Assembly (NCBI GenBank): GCA_016781925.1
Contig: JADDPH010000082.1
Span: 1-33,998 of the forward strand
From: Sphaerobacteraceae bacterium
Lineage (GTDB): Bacteria > Chloroflexota > Chloroflexia > Thermomicrobiales > UBA6265
Direction of reading: 5' to 3'
DNA length: 33,998 nt
Numbering within the stretch: the first letter of the stretch is position 1; every line of letters starts with the position of its first letter. The translations under genes were made by a program, and so were the position numbers. This document shows, one piece after another, positions 9,352 to 20,939 of the stretch. The notes under the pieces are model-generated. The model did not search any database. It saw only the letters and a program-made list of their open reading frames with translations, and was not told the origin of the DNA.

Positions 9352-9561
9352 TTAATCGGCGGCGTCCTCACCGGTAGCCGCGGTATCGGCACCGTCGTCG
9401 GACGCCGGCTCTTCGAGCAAATGGACGTAGATCAGCTCAAACACTTCATCCGGTCCTGCATGGTCACGTTGCACGGCGGCGGCGGCCGCTGCCGCGTCAG
9501 GTGCCTCGACGTGCGCGATGTGCTCCTGCCCCCCGACCTGATAGGTTACGTCGTAGAGCAC
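9352..9561 (-). CDS. Small acidic protein of unknown function (69 aa)
   Basis: I do not recognise this gene. GTG 9561 is preceded by GAGGAGG with a 6-nt gap, one of the best ribosome binding sites in the window, which supports a real start inside the longer 140-aa track ORF. The product begins LYDVTYQVGGQEHIAHVEA, which looks like a beta hairpin. It continues with an Ala-rich helix (APDAAAAAAAV), another strand (VFELIYVHLLEE), and an acidic, disordered-looking tail (ASDDGADTAATGEDAAD). There are no membrane segments or cysteines. It lies between glgX and another unknown gene on the same strand, close to the glucan genes, but no function can be assigned. Confidence 0.6.
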   Translation of the reverse strand: MLYDVTYQVGGQEHIAHVEAPDAAAAAAAVQRDHAGPDEVFELIYVHLLEEPASDDGADTAATGEDAAD

Positions 9562-9700
9562 TCCACACCTCCTCGTAGATTCGCGTGACATCCTGTTTGG
9601 ACCCAGCCTGAAGCCGGAAACGGAACGACCGCCGGACGACGCCGATGGCCCATCATACCGCACGTTCTGCACCACGGTTGGCTCCGCCAGGATCCGCGAC

Positions 9701-10291
9701 TCATCGACCCGACGGCGTTCCCATCGAGCCCCCTGCTCGGCTTCCGGCCTTTTCGATCTCATTAACAGCAACATTGAATTGGTCCGTGCCGGCAGCGAAG
9801 GTGGGAACAGACGCGGCGACTCGATCCCAGTCCAGTCTCAAGAACCCCTGCTGTGCCTCCCGCATCGCTACCAGGGCATACTCTGCCCCCGCGCGGTAGG
9901 CGACAGTCGCCGACGCAAATCGTGCTGGCGTACCCACCCGATCCGTGTGCCCGTCAAGTTCCCGCACCAGGGTCCTGACCCGGTCGCCCCGGGCCTGGAT
10001 GTCCAGCAGATTCCGACTTTTCGCGGCGGCCGCATTACCCAGCGCCTGGCTCTGCGCGGATAGCTCGAGGAGACGCGGGGCGACGAACTCGTAGTAAGCC
10101 CGCTCGTCGGCACTCAATTCGGGCACGCTTGCCGGAGGCGTGCCTGCGTCGATCGACGACGTCCGGAGGCCCTTGACTGAAACATAGGCGGCCGCCGCCA
10201 CGAGGCAGAGTAGGACCGCGATGACGACGAGGCGGCGCCGGCGGCCGGAGTTCGCGCTAACGGGAGATGGGACAGACAACCGGGAACGCAT
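9701..10291 (-). CDS. Membrane-anchored protein of unknown function
   Basis: The family is not recognised. From ATG 10291 the 196-aa product has a basic N-terminus (SGRRRR), one hydrophobic segment at about residues 21-40 (LVVIAVLLCLVAAAAYVSV), and a long, helix-rich extracytoplasmic part. Features there include LSADERAYYEFVAPRLLELSAQ and an Ala/Arg-rich region that looks like a helical bundle. This topology (N-in, C-out) fits an exported anchored protein. The ATG was preferred to the track start at 10525 because the extra 78 residues overlap the divergent glgE leader and look random. A TATTAT hexamer lies 9 nt upstream of the ATG (see separate entry). The gene is divergent from glgE. Confidence 0.6.
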   Translation of the reverse strand: MRSRLSVPSPVSANSGRRRRLVVIAVLLCLVAAAAYVSVKGLRTSSIDAGTPPASVPELSADERAYYEFVAPRLLELSAQSQALGNAAAAKSRNLLDIQARGDRVRTLVRELDGHTDRVGTPARFASATVAYRAGAEYALVAMREAQQGFLRLDWDRVAASVPTFAAGTDQFNVAVNEIEKAGSRAGGSMGTPSGR

Positions 10292-10300
10292 GGTCCATCC

Positions 10301-10306
10301 ATAATA
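10301..10306 (-). promoter_or_regulatory. Candidate -10 element for a leaderless transcript
   Basis: On the minus strand TATTAT (5/6 match to the -10 consensus) ends 9 nt before the ATG at 10291, with no clear Shine-Dalgarno sequence or -35 box. This arrangement would place the transcription start at or next to the start codon. The evidence is a short motif only. Confidence 0.25.
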
Positions 10307-10406
10307 CTCTGGTGCGGCCGACGACGAGAACGCCGGGAGGTACTCTCCTCCCGTGTCAGGTCCTCGCTCCCCTCGTTCGAGCAGTGTGCGCCGCCGGAAC
10401 GCCGCT

Positions 10407-10436
10407 TGCGGGCCGTGTTTGCCACCTCTTATGCTC
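10407..10436 (+). promoter_or_regulatory. Possible promoter for glgE
   Basis: TTGCGG (10407-10412) and TATGCT (10431-10436) are 18 nt apart, matching the consensus hexamers at 3/6 and 4/6. They lie about 80 nt upstream of the GTG chosen for glgE. The track start at 10406 would fall inside this element, which favours the downstream start. Confidence 0.3.
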
Positions 10437-10516
10437 CTAGCCGACAGTCGTGGCGAGGGGCACAATGCGCGGTGGCGCGGGTGCAAAGCTTGCCGCCGCG
10501 AGCCGGAGGAATCAGC

Positions 10517-12517
<2,001 letters not shown>

Positions 12518-12751
12518 TGATCGGATAGACACGGGCCACACACAACAGAGCCGCCACTCAGCCCGGCATGATTTCCACGCGGGTAACCTGGCCGGCGTCC
12601 GCCAGATCGGCCGAAACAGTTTCCGAACGATTCGCGTTTCAAGAGGCACTGCGTAGACGTCGCCCCCGTTTGCCAGGGCGAGTCCAGGTCCATTGCAGAC
12701 AGGCAACATCGGTCACGCCAACGATACGTTGAAGGGGGAATCCAACCGGCC

Positions 12752-14410
12752 ATGCTGAACCGCGACGAGCTGTGGTTCAAGGACGCGATCTTCTACGAGG
12801 CGCCCGTTAAGTCGTTCGCCGACTCAAATGGAGATGGGATAGGCGACTTTCGGGGGATGATCGACAAACTCGATCACATCAGGGATCTCGGGGTGGACTG
12901 TATCTGGCTGCTCCCTATGTACCCCTCCCCGGGGAACGATGACGGCTACGACATCTCCGATTTCCTCTCGATCCATTTGGACCACGGCACCGTCGACGAC
13001 TTCCGCGACTTCCTCGACGCTGCCCACGGGAAGGGACTCCGGGTCGTGGCCGACCTGGTGATGAACCACACCTCCGACCAGCACCCCTGGTTTCAGGAGG
13101 CTCGTGCCAACCCTGATTCGCCGAAACACGACTACTACGTTTGGAGCGACGACGCGGACAAGTACCGCGAGGCCCGGATCATCTTCACCGACACCGAGGT
13201 ATCAAACTGGTCGTACGACCTCGTGGCGAAGAAGCTGTACTGGCATCGTTTCTTCAGCCACCAGCCTGACCTCAACTATGACAACCCCGAGGTCTGGCAG
13301 GAGATGCTCGATGTCACCCGCTTTTGGCTGGACCTGGGCTTGGACGGATTCCGCTGCGACGCCGTGCCCTACCTCTACGAACGCGAGGGCACCAACTGCG
13401 AAAACCTGCCCGAGACGCACGGTTTCCTCAAGGCACTGCGCCGGATGGTGGATACCGAATACCCGGGCACCGTCCTTCTCGCCGAGGCGAACCAGTGGCC
13501 GTCGGATGTGGTCCAATATTTCGGCACCGAGGAGGAGCCGGAATTTCACATGGCGTTCCACTTCCCGCTGATGCCGCGCATGTTCATGGCGATGCGGCGG
13601 GAAATCCGGACCCCAATCGTCGAGATCATGCAGCAGACACCTGACATCCCGTCCGGATGCCAGTGGGCCATCTTTCTTCGCAACCACGACGAACTAACGC
13701 TGGAGATGGTCAGCGACGTCGAGCGGGACTATATGTATTACGAGTATGCCAAGGAGCCGCGGATGCGGATCAATCTCGGCATTCGGCGCCGCCTAGCCCC
13801 CCTGCTCGATAACGGACGCCGACAGATCGAGATGATGAACTCCTTGCTGCTCTCCATGCCGGGCACTCCCGTCATCTACTACGGGGATGAGATCGGCATG
13901 GGCGACAACATCTATCTCGGGGATCGGAACGGCGTGCGCACCCCTATGCAGTGGAATGGCGACCGCAATGGCGGCTTCTCCCGGGCCGACTGGGCGCGCC
14001 TCTATTCCCCGATCATCATGGACCCGGTGTATGGATACCAAGCCGTCAACGTCGAGGCCCAAACACGGACTCCCACGTCGCTGCTCAATTGGATGAAGCG
14101 GATGATTGCCGTCCGCAAACGCTACAAGGCCTTTAGCCGCGGCAGCTTGGAGTTTCTCCACCCCGAGAATCTGAAAGTTCTTCCCTACGTGCGGCGGACG
14201 GAGAACGAAACGCTGCTTTGCGTTGTTAACCTCTCACGCTTCGTCCAATACGCTGAGCTGGACCTTTCGGCCTTCCAAGGGTGGCAACCGGTCGAGTTGA
14301 TCGGGGAAAACCGGTTCCCGCTTATCGGTGACCTGCCCTACTTCCTGACCCTTGGCCCCCACGCCTTCTACTGGTTCCGTCTCGATCCGCCCGCGGAGGA
14401 GACGGCGTGA
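12752..14410 (+). CDS. treS: Trehalose synthase (maltose alpha-D-glucosyltransferase) TreS
   Basis: TreS is a GH13 isomerase that interconverts trehalose and maltose in the cytoplasm. The hallmark N-terminal segment [15 protein letters not shown] is followed by [14 protein letters not shown], the nucleophile motif [10 protein letters not shown] (D203), the acid/base LAEANQWP (E245), and RNHDELTLE (D313). The C-terminal beta domain ends at 552 aa, as expected for TreS without a fused kinase. ATG 12752 has GAAGGGGG somewhat far upstream (about 13 nt), but no better start was found. The stop overlaps the maltokinase GTG (GTGA), so the two proteins are translationally coupled. Maltose made here would pass directly to the kinase. 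Confidence 0.95.
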   Translation: MLNRDELWFKDAIFYEAPVKSFADSNGDGIGDFRGMIDKLDHIRDLGVDCIWLLPMYPSPGNDDGYDISDFLSIHLDHGTVDDFRDFLDAAHGKGLRVVADLVMNHTSDQHPWFQEARANPDSPKHDYYVWSDDADKYREARIIFTDTEVSNWSYDLVAKKLYWHRFFSHQPDLNYDNPEVWQEMLDVTRFWLDLGLDGFRCDAVPYLYEREGTNCENLPETHGFLKALRRMVDTEYPGTVLLAEANQWPSDVVQYFGTEEEPEFHMAFHFPLMPRMFMAMRREIRTPIVEIMQQTPDIPSGCQWAIFLRNHDELTLEMVSDVERDYMYYEYAKEPRMRINLGIRRRLAPLLDNGRRQIEMMNSLLLSMPGTPVIYYGDEIGMGDNIYLGDRNGVRTPMQWNGDRNGGFSRADWARLYSPIIMDPVYGYQAVNVEAQTRTPTSLLNWMKRMIAVRKRYKAFSRGSLEFLHPENLKVLPYVRRTENETLLCVVNLSRFVQYAELDLSAFQGWQPVELIGENRFPLIGDLPYFLTLGPHAFYWFRLDPPAEETA

Positions 14411-15984
14411 CGTTCTCGCCCGCGTCGCCGAATCCTCGACCGCACCCGGCATTCCTATCCGGATCGGTGGATGTTGCTGACCTGATTCGAGAGCACGCGG
14501 CCGACTGGCTAGGTCGGTTCCTCCCTGAGCGGCGCTGGTTCGGCGACAAAACCAGACGCCTGACCGGCATCACGGTTGAGGACCTGGCGTTTGACCAGAT
14601 TGGCGACGAGTACCACGTCTTCCTGATCGCCGCCGTCTCGTTCGATGAAGGACCGCTCAGCCGCTACTTTGTCCCGCTCGCTATCGTGCCTGACCCTAGC
14701 AACTCGCCACCTCCGGCGACGGTCGTGGCCACCATTCCGACGCCCTCCGGCGAGTACCGGGTTGTGGACGCGTTTGCGTCTGATGCCTTTCGCCGCCGGC
14801 TCATCGCTGATGTCTCTGCTCAGACCTCGATGCCGACCGGCCATGGCACGCTGACATGGAACTCGACAGCTGAGACGCTTGGCGCCTCGGATGCTCAGGA
14901 GAGGTTCACCCTCGAAGGCTCCCGAGTTCTTGAGGGGGAGCAAAGCAACACATCGGTCGTTTACGGTGACGCGCTGTTCCTCAAGGTGTTTCGGAAGCTC
15001 CAAGCCGGAGTGAACCCGGATCTCGAGATCGGCCGCTTCCTCACAGTGCGGACATCCTTCCGCCATTTCCCGACCTTGCTTGGAGAGGTGCTTTATCAGT
15101 CGGATGATGGGGGGTCAATCGCACTCGGCATGGTCCAAGCGTTCAGCCCAAGTCTCGGTGATGCATGGTCGATCACGCTTCAGCGCCTGAGAGAAACCGT
15201 TGTCTCAGCTGCAGACAAGGGCCAGGCCGTGGAGCTAGAGATCCCTGATGCACTCGTGGAGGCAGCACGCATTCTCGGTCAACGGACGGGCCAGCTTCAC
15301 ATGGCACTGGCTACGTCCCATGAGGACGAGGCCTTCACCCCTGAACCCATTACCGCCGAGGATGTTGACCACTGGTCGTCCGCGCTCCGTGACGACCTGG
15401 ACCGCGTCTTGAGCGAGCTCAGCAACCATGCGGCGCGACTTCCCGCCCCGGTGGTGGAGCGCCTGGCGGCGGGTGACATCGCGGCAGCCGCCGCACCTCG
15501 GCTCCAGGGATTCGCTGCACTTATGGGCTTAGAAAAGACGCGCGTTCATGGAGATTATCACCTGGGTCAAGTCCTGTGGACCCCGTCTGGCGATTTTGTA
15601 ATCCTCGACTTTGAGGGAGAGCCGGCACGATCCCTCGAGGAGCGGCGGCGCAAGACATCACCACTCAAGGACGTCGCCGGAATGCTGCGGTCATTTGCTT
15701 ACGCCGCGGCCGCAACTCGCCTTGCAGATCCCAATGCCCTTGCCGTAGCCGATCCCATGACACGGAGATGGGAGCAGCAGGCGCGCGAAGCGTTTCTCGC
15801 TGGCTACCGAAGCGAGACGGTGGCCAAAGGCGCCAACTTCGTTCCCGCTGATCAGGAACGCCTCGCCCGGGCTCTCAGCGCGTGGGAACTCGACAAGGTC
15901 GTCTATGAGGTCCACTACGAACTGAACAACCGTCCTGACTGGCTTCCTTTGCCCTTAGAAGCCCTGCGCCGGCCATTCACCTAG
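14407..15984 (+). CDS. Maltokinase (Pep2/Mak type)
   Basis: This ATP-dependent kinase phosphorylates maltose to maltose-1-phosphate, the GlgE donor. The N-terminal cap typical of Mak is seen in [13 protein letters not shown]. The aminoglycoside-phosphotransferase-like kinase fold carries the catalytic loop [11 protein letters not shown] (D383) and the metal-binding segment [31 protein letters not shown] (D401). The length of 525 aa matches stand-alone maltokinases. The GTG start overlaps the treS stop by 4 nt. Some bacteria fuse TreS and Pep2; here they are separate but coupled. Residues 1-15 ([15 protein letters not shown]) look like a non-conserved lead, so GTG at 14467 is a possible alternative start. 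Confidence 0.93.
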   Translation: MTFSPASPNPRPHPAFLSGSVDVADLIREHAADWLGRFLPERRWFGDKTRRLTGITVEDLAFDQIGDEYHVFLIAAVSFDEGPLSRYFVPLAIVPDPSNSPPPATVVATIPTPSGEYRVVDAFASDAFRRRLIADVSAQTSMPTGHGTLTWNSTAETLGASDAQERFTLEGSRVLEGEQSNTSVVYGDALFLKVFRKLQAGVNPDLEIGRFLTVRTSFRHFPTLLGEVLYQSDDGGSIALGMVQAFSPSLGDAWSITLQRLRETVVSAADKGQAVELEIPDALVEAARILGQRTGQLHMALATSHEDEAFTPEPITAEDVDHWSSALRDDLDRVLSELSNHAARLPAPVVERLAAGDIAAAAAPRLQGFAALMGLEKTRVHGDYHLGQVLWTPSGDFVILDFEGEPARSLEERRRKTSPLKDVAGMLRSFAYAAAATRLADPNALAVADPMTRRWEQQAREAFLAGYRSETVAKGANFVPADQERLARALSAWELDKVVYEVHYELNNRPDWLPLPLEALRRPFT

Positions 15985-16071
15985 CATCCATCCCGGTCAT
16001 ACGGGCTGGGTGACCGTTCTGCCTCGACGGACTCGCCTGGGGCTCGTTTCGATGCGAAGGGCGATGTCCGA

Positions 16072-17799
16072 TTACGTAGCCGATGTGGCGGCCGACGTTG
16101 CCTCAGCGCTGCCTTGCCGGGCGGCGAAGACACGGTAATCAACGGCGGGGAAGGGGTTATCGCGCTCCGCGAGGTTCGCGAGGAACTGCTGGCCCTGCCG
16201 GTCCAGAGGTCCCCCTTGTTCCACCAGATCGGCAAGTTGATTGAAACGCTCCAGGTGCTCGGTGAACCGCTGAGCCGCGTACTCCTTGGCTTGACCGGTG
16301 GTGACCAGGAACGGCCAGTCGCTGCTTTGCAAGAGCAGCAGTTCCCGCGCGGCCTGATCCAACATCGCCCGCTGATCGCCGTCCACATCGAGGAATCGTT
16401 CGACCAGGGCCTCCATCCGTCGCTCCGCCGCGTGGATCGGGGGCCACATCCACTGAGTGTCGACGTTTAACCAGGTGAAGTGACTGCCTCCCGCGCCCCA
16501 ACTGGACTCCGGCAAGACCATGACCCGGTCCGGCGCGTGCTCCTCGATGATTCGGCTCGCCGTCGTCAACTCGACAGTCTCGCTCGCGGCGAGACCACGA
16601 AGCACGCCTTTCAGCCAGTCCACCCCCTCGAACCACCAATGGCCGAAGAGTTCGGTGTCATACGCGGAAGAAATCACCCCGAAACTGCCGTTCTCCTCAT
16701 GGTAGGTCGTCAGCAACTCTTCGACCAAACCCACGTAGTGGGCGGCGTGGTCGCGGACTCGCTGTGAGGCACGGGTTGGATCGTAAGGAGGCTTATCACC
16801 GAGATCGACGGCCGGCCCGCCGATGCGCCAGTACTGCATCCCGGACACGCCGTCTTTGCGATGAAACTCGCGGTACGAAGCGTCTCCCGGGTAGCCAAAG
16901 GTGCCGGACCATACCTGCTGCCCGGTCCGGTTGTTGCGGCCCAGCACGGCCACCTCGCCGGGGGCGTCGCCCACCCAGTACGGCTTGTAGGTGGTGCCTG
17001 GCTCAGTCTGCTCCTCTGGTGAGAGTGAGACCGCATAGCGCCGGGGAACGCCGCCGTACGGCCCGATGGCTTCCCCGGCTGCCTTGCCGACTGGGCGCCC
17101 GCCCTCGACTGTATGGGTCTCACTGAAGAAGACCCGGATCCCTTGGCTGGCAAGGAATGACTCCAGACCCGGACGGCGTACCGGTTCCCCGTTCTGATCA
17201 TCGATGATCGCGGGACGGTAGGCGCACTCGGGCAGCCAGATCGCCTTCGGATCGCGCCCGAACCGCTGCCGATAGGCATCAACTCCCGTCTGGATCTGAC
17301 CGTAGATGGATGAGTCGCGGGAGAGCAACGGCAGATACCCGTGCGTCGCGGCAGATGTAGAGACCTCGATCCGCCCCTTGTCTTGCAGCGCCTTGAAGGC
17401 GCCGATCAGGTCCCGTCCGAAGCGATCCTGGAAGCTGGTGAGGGCTCGGGCATACCAATGGTGGTAAAACCTGGCCAAGTCCCGCATGACGTCATCATTC
17501 GCTTGCTCGAATCGGGCGACATCCGATGCGGCCCATGCCGCCCGCTCGGCCGCATAATGAACGAAGTGGTCCACGATCAGCGGGTCGGCGAGTTGCTCGC
17601 CCAGAATCGGCGTGATCCCGACCGTGAGTTGGAACGGCACCCCTTCCTCATCAAGATCGTAGAGGGCATTGAGCAGAGGCAAGTAGGTTTCAGCAATCGC
17701 TTCGTGGACCCACTCCTCCCCATGCGGCCACATCCCCGCCTGGCGCGCGTAGGGCAGGTGGCTATGCAGGACAAATGTGAACGCACCAAGCTTCGTCAC
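16072..17799 (-). CDS. GH57 family 1,4-alpha-glucan branching enzyme
   Basis: This enzyme introduces alpha-1,6 branches into linear glucan. The GH57 (not GH13) hallmarks are present: region 1 HSHLPYAR, region 3 WLPECAYRP with nucleophile E191, and region 4 SAYDTELFGHWWFEG with D381. The helical C-terminal region (MEALVERFLDVDGDQRAMLDQAAREL, then the LLLLQSSDWPFL block) is typical of the branching subgroup and separates it from GH57 amylases. The GTG start has GGGAGA about 8 nt upstream; 575 aa is within the family range. It would branch the linear product of GlgE, replacing GlgB, which is absent in this window. It follows malQ on the minus strand with a 175-bp gap. Confidence 0.9.
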   Translation of the reverse strand: MTKLGAFTFVLHSHLPYARQAGMWPHGEEWVHEAIAETYLPLLNALYDLDEEGVPFQLTVGITPILGEQLADPLIVDHFVHYAAERAAWAASDVARFEQANDDVMRDLARFYHHWYARALTSFQDRFGRDLIGAFKALQDKGRIEVSTSAATHGYLPLLSRDSSIYGQIQTGVDAYRQRFGRDPKAIWLPECAYRPAIIDDQNGEPVRRPGLESFLASQGIRVFFSETHTVEGGRPVGKAAGEAIGPYGGVPRRYAVSLSPEEQTEPGTTYKPYWVGDAPGEVAVLGRNNRTGQQVWSGTFGYPGDASYREFHRKDGVSGMQYWRIGGPAVDLGDKPPYDPTRASQRVRDHAAHYVGLVEELLTTYHEENGSFGVISSAYDTELFGHWWFEGVDWLKGVLRGLAASETVELTTASRIIEEHAPDRVMVLPESSWGAGGSHFTWLNVDTQWMWPPIHAAERRMEALVERFLDVDGDQRAMLDQAARELLLLQSSDWPFLVTTGQAKEYAAQRFTEHLERFNQLADLVEQGGPLDRQGQQFLANLAERDNPFPAVDYRVFAARQGSAEATSAATSAT

Positions 17800-17974
17800 G
17801 CTTGACTTCTCCCACGCGAGTGGCGTTTATCCCAGTCCACCGTCAGACGCCCCGCGCCCATGGCCGTCACGTCGTCCTGGAACGAACCATCGGCACCCGA
17901 TTTTCTGAACCTCTGCAGACACTATGCCACTGACCGCCGCAAGCGCGACCAACCACTGAGCCGAGCCGATCCCC

Positions 17975-19537
17975 TCAGGAGAGAGGATGCTGAGTGTCGC
18001 TCGTCGTGTAGTCGTAGGCATTACGCCCTGTAACGCGCTCCGGCCGGCGGCGGCGCCCGTAGACTGCGGTTAATTCCCCTAGTCCGGCGGCGAGACCGTC
18101 ATGGAGCTGGTGGGGTAGGTAGCGCCACGCCCAGTTCCCAGAGGGCTGACCAGGCGTGTTCATCCGCGCCTCATCGCCAAGGCGCATCACATCCTGTAGC
18201 GCCAGCACCGCGGTATCGGCCACGGAGGCCAACGCCAAACGGATGAGATCCCAGGCGATATCGCTGCCATCGCTTCCAATGTAACGCTGAACGGCGTGCC
18301 GCTCCGCTTCCCGCCGGCTTTGAAACCACCCGATGGTCGTTTGGTTGTCGTGGGTCGCCGTGTAGACGACGACGTTCTCCGTGTAGTTATGGGGAAGATA
18401 GGGGTTGTCCGGATCGTCCTCGAATGCAAACTGGAGGACCTTCATGCCAGGAAAACCCATCTCGTCTCGCAGTGCGTTGACATCGGGGGTGATCACGCCA
18501 AGATCTTCAATGATGAATGGGACATCGCCGAGGGCGCTGCGAATGGCGTCAAAGATCGCTGCTCCGGGACCGCGTTCCCAGCGCCCCCCGGCGGCGGTCG
18601 GGTCCCCGGCGGGCACAACCCAGGCCGCCGCGAATCCACGGAAATGGTCGATGCGAACGATGTCCACCACATCACGCATCGCACGAACGCGATCGATCCA
18701 CCACGCGTATCCGTCAGCCGCCATGGCGTTCCAGTCATAGACAGGATTGCCCCACAGCTGGCCTGTCTCAGAGAACGGATCAGGGGGAACTCCCGCGACG
18801 ACGGTCGGCACGCCCTGGTCGTCGAGCCGGAAGAGGTGCTGGTGCGCCCAAACATCCACGCTGTCGTGCGCCACGAAGATCGGGATGTCACCGATGATCT
18901 GGACGTCTCGCTCATTCGCATATCGTTTCAACTCCTGCCACTGCCGGCGGAATTGAAACTGGACGAACTTGTGGTAGCGGACTTCCCCCGTCAAATCCCG
19001 TGTCCACCTGGTCACCGCTTCGGGTTGGCGCAGTCGGATGCCTTCCTCCCACTCGGTCCAGGCTCGTCCGCCGTGGGCATCCTTGACCGCCATGAAGAGC
19101 GCGTGGTCGTTCAGCCAGCTCGATTCGGCTTCGCAAAAGGTCTCAAAGGCTGCCCTCTGGTCGACGGCCGCCCCGGCCCGAAACCGGTCAAACGCCCTCC
19201 GCAGGAGCGGCAGCTTGTAGGAGATGACCCGCCCGAATTCAACCTCGTAGTCCCGAAAATCGGGTGATTCGTCGACATCCTGTCGATCGAGCAGGCCGTC
19301 TCCGGCCAGCCAGTCCAGCGAGATCAGGAGCGGGTTGCCGGCGAACGCGGAGGGCGACGCGTAGGGTGAATCCCCGAATCCCGTCGGACTCAGCGGCATC
19401 ACCTGCCAGAGTCGCTGTCCGGCGACCGTTAGCCAGTCAACAAATCGAAATGCCCCCGGCCCCAGATCTCCAATGCCATGCCGTCCAGGAAATGACGTCG
19501 GGTGTGCCAGCACGCCACTGGCTCGCGCGGAGCGCAT
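17975..19537 (-). CDS. malQ: 4-alpha-glucanotransferase (amylomaltase) MalQ
   Basis: MalQ (GH77) transfers alpha-1,4-glucan segments between chains, releasing glucose and recycling short maltodextrins in the cytoplasm. GH77 blocks are clear: ASGVLAHPTSFPGRHGIGDLG at the start, SPYASPSAFAGNPLLISL, the nucleophile region VRIDHFRGF (D297), the acid/base FIIEDLG (E344), TATHDNQT (D397) and the ARMNTPG loop near the end. The length of 520 aa is typical of the short bacterial type. ATG 19537 has GGGAG about 8 nt upstream. It is followed on the same strand by the GH57 branching enzyme and probably handles chains released by GlgX. Confidence 0.95.
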   Translation of the reverse strand: MRSARASGVLAHPTSFPGRHGIGDLGPGAFRFVDWLTVAGQRLWQVMPLSPTGFGDSPYASPSAFAGNPLLISLDWLAGDGLLDRQDVDESPDFRDYEVEFGRVISYKLPLLRRAFDRFRAGAAVDQRAAFETFCEAESSWLNDHALFMAVKDAHGGRAWTEWEEGIRLRQPEAVTRWTRDLTGEVRYHKFVQFQFRRQWQELKRYANERDVQIIGDIPIFVAHDSVDVWAHQHLFRLDDQGVPTVVAGVPPDPFSETGQLWGNPVYDWNAMAADGYAWWIDRVRAMRDVVDIVRIDHFRGFAAAWVVPAGDPTAAGGRWERGPGAAIFDAIRSALGDVPFIIEDLGVITPDVNALRDEMGFPGMKVLQFAFEDDPDNPYLPHNYTENVVVYTATHDNQTTIGWFQSRREAERHAVQRYIGSDGSDIAWDLIRLALASVADTAVLALQDVMRLGDEARMNTPGQPSGNWAWRYLPHQLHDGLAAGLGELTAVYGRRRRPERVTGRNAYDYTTSDTQHPLS

Positions 19538-19983
19538 CGAATCGGCTCCCGTGGTAATGCTGCGTCACGCCCGCCAACTCAGCACAGGCAACGACGGGCT
19601 CCATCTGCGGGGCCGCGCGAACTATCGCACGCTCCACACCTGGCGCTCCAATACCTGCTCGCACCGAATGTCGAGGGCCCGTCTCAAAGACTCTCGGCGG
19701 CCATCCATGGTTTGCTGCGTGCAACCAGGGGACAACTTCAAACCCACGTGCGCGGCGCTCGAGCCCTAGTTCAATGCGTGGGGTGAGCCATGGTCGTTTC
19801 GGGCGCCGCCCTGCCTGGCCGACGGGAGGACCTGCAATCACGTCGTGAGGCCTGCTTTTGTTCAGGGCGCGTGTTCAGGCAGTCATGCCTCGAAAATCGC
19901 GGCGAGGGCCACCATTGCCAGGTCAGGCGGTAATTGACCAGCCTCCAAGCTCCGCTTCATGCGGAGCCAGGACCGAGGACTCG
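19538..19983. other. 446-bp interval without a supported gene (malQ leader region)
   Basis: The gap separates the malQ start from the end of the SH3-protein gene, both on the minus strand. Overlapping track ORFs occur in several frames (for example 19437-19841 minus), but none has a recognisable motif, and the longest overlaps the start of malQ. No tRNA, T-box or obvious riboswitch was seen. It probably holds the malQ promoter and untranslated leader. Confidence 0.4.
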
Positions 19984-20793
19984 CTAGGATTGGCGTAATG
20001 AAGTGTCCGCGCCGCGCGTGACTTCTTCACCCGGCACGAATTCCTCCGCCACCCATCCCTGCTCCCCGTCAACCGTCACCAGCACCCAAAGCAGGTCACT
20101 TGCCTCAACAGGTCCACTCTCGACCGTCACGTCGGTCCCCGCTTCAATCTGAGTCACCAAGTCGCAATCAAGTCCGGGCCCGACCCGAACATTGACCGTC
20201 TCCGTCGTCTGGCGCTCCACCTCACCGACCACCTCAGGTAAGTCCGCAGGCGGTTCGCATGCTTCAACCAGAGGTGGTTCGGGCGTGCCGGCAGGCGTCA
20301 CGCGAAGCTCGCCAACGATCGCCGGGGTGGAGACTCGCGGAGTTGACCGCGAGCCGGCGGTCGCGGGCGTCGGAGTCCCCGGTCGCGGGGTTGCCGGCTC
20401 TGTAACAGGCGATGCATCCTGAGGCGATGCGGTGACGCGAGGACTCGCGATGGCGCCAGCCAACGTCGGGGAGGCGAACACTTGCGGGCTCGCCGCGGTC
20501 CGCGGGGAGGGAACCGCCGTGGCATTGGTGATCGCGGTCGCCGCTGGAGCCGTCGGCTCCTCGTCGTCGCCAAGTGGTCCACAGGCCACGACGAGAACGG
20601 CAACGAAGAGCAGCGCTACCAGCCCACGAACCTTGGACCAAGCCGACTGCTGGGTAGCCGCGTCCCGCTCTCCCGCCTGCAGGGCCAGCGGACGAGCGGG
20701 CAACGCCGGGTGATCGGGTGCGATAGCGTTCTCTCCTGCGGGGTCATCGATGGCGAGGGCGGACAGCGTGACGGTCCGTCTGTTATAGCCCAT
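19984..20793 (-). CDS. Membrane-anchored (possibly lipoprotein) SH3b-domain protein
   Basis: This is an exported protein with a cytoplasmic-looking N-terminus of about 55 residues and a hydrophobic segment (LVALLFVAVLVVAC) ending in a lipobox-like VVAC-G (C71). A long Pro/Thr/Ser/Ala-rich spacer (about 75-170, for example TPRPGTPTPATAGSRSTPR) and a C-terminal bacterial SH3 domain (about 183-250: TVNVRVGPGLDCDLV...WVLVTVDGEQGWVAEEFV) follow. Such domains bind cell-wall or peptide ligands. ATG 20793 was chosen over the track start at 20934. If the cysteine is lipidated, the true start should lie nearer the hydrophobic stretch, but no ATG or GTG is obvious there. It sits 146 bp downstream of mreB on the same strand, so a cell-envelope role is plausible. 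Confidence 0.7.
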   Translation of the reverse strand: MGYNRRTVTLSALAIDDPAGENAIAPDHPALPARPLALQAGERDAATQQSAWSKVRGLVALLFVAVLVVACGPLGDDEEPTAPAATAITNATAVPSPRTAASPQVFASPTLAGAIASPRVTASPQDASPVTEPATPRPGTPTPATAGSRSTPRVSTPAIVGELRVTPAGTPEPPLVEACEPPADLPEVVGEVERQTTETVNVRVGPGLDCDLVTQIEAGTDVTVESGPVEASDLLWVLVTVDGEQGWVAEEFVPGEEVTRGADTSLRQS

Positions 20794-20939
20794 CGTGCAG
20801 CGCCTTGCATCCTCAAAATGGACACCGGCGGTCGGAGAGGAGAGCCCCTGCCACGACGTGGTGGTGACGCACCGCCCACGACGCCGGGGAGCACGCACGG
20901 CACTGGGGACTACCCCCGCTAGCCGCGGAAGCACGAGAC

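Noticed and set aside
18296-19267. 323-aa plus-strand ORF
   Set aside because: It lies entirely antisense to malQ, whose catalytic motifs are all intact.
19437-19841. 134-aa minus-strand ORF upstream of malQ
   Set aside because: It overlaps the malQ N-terminus in a different frame and has no motif.
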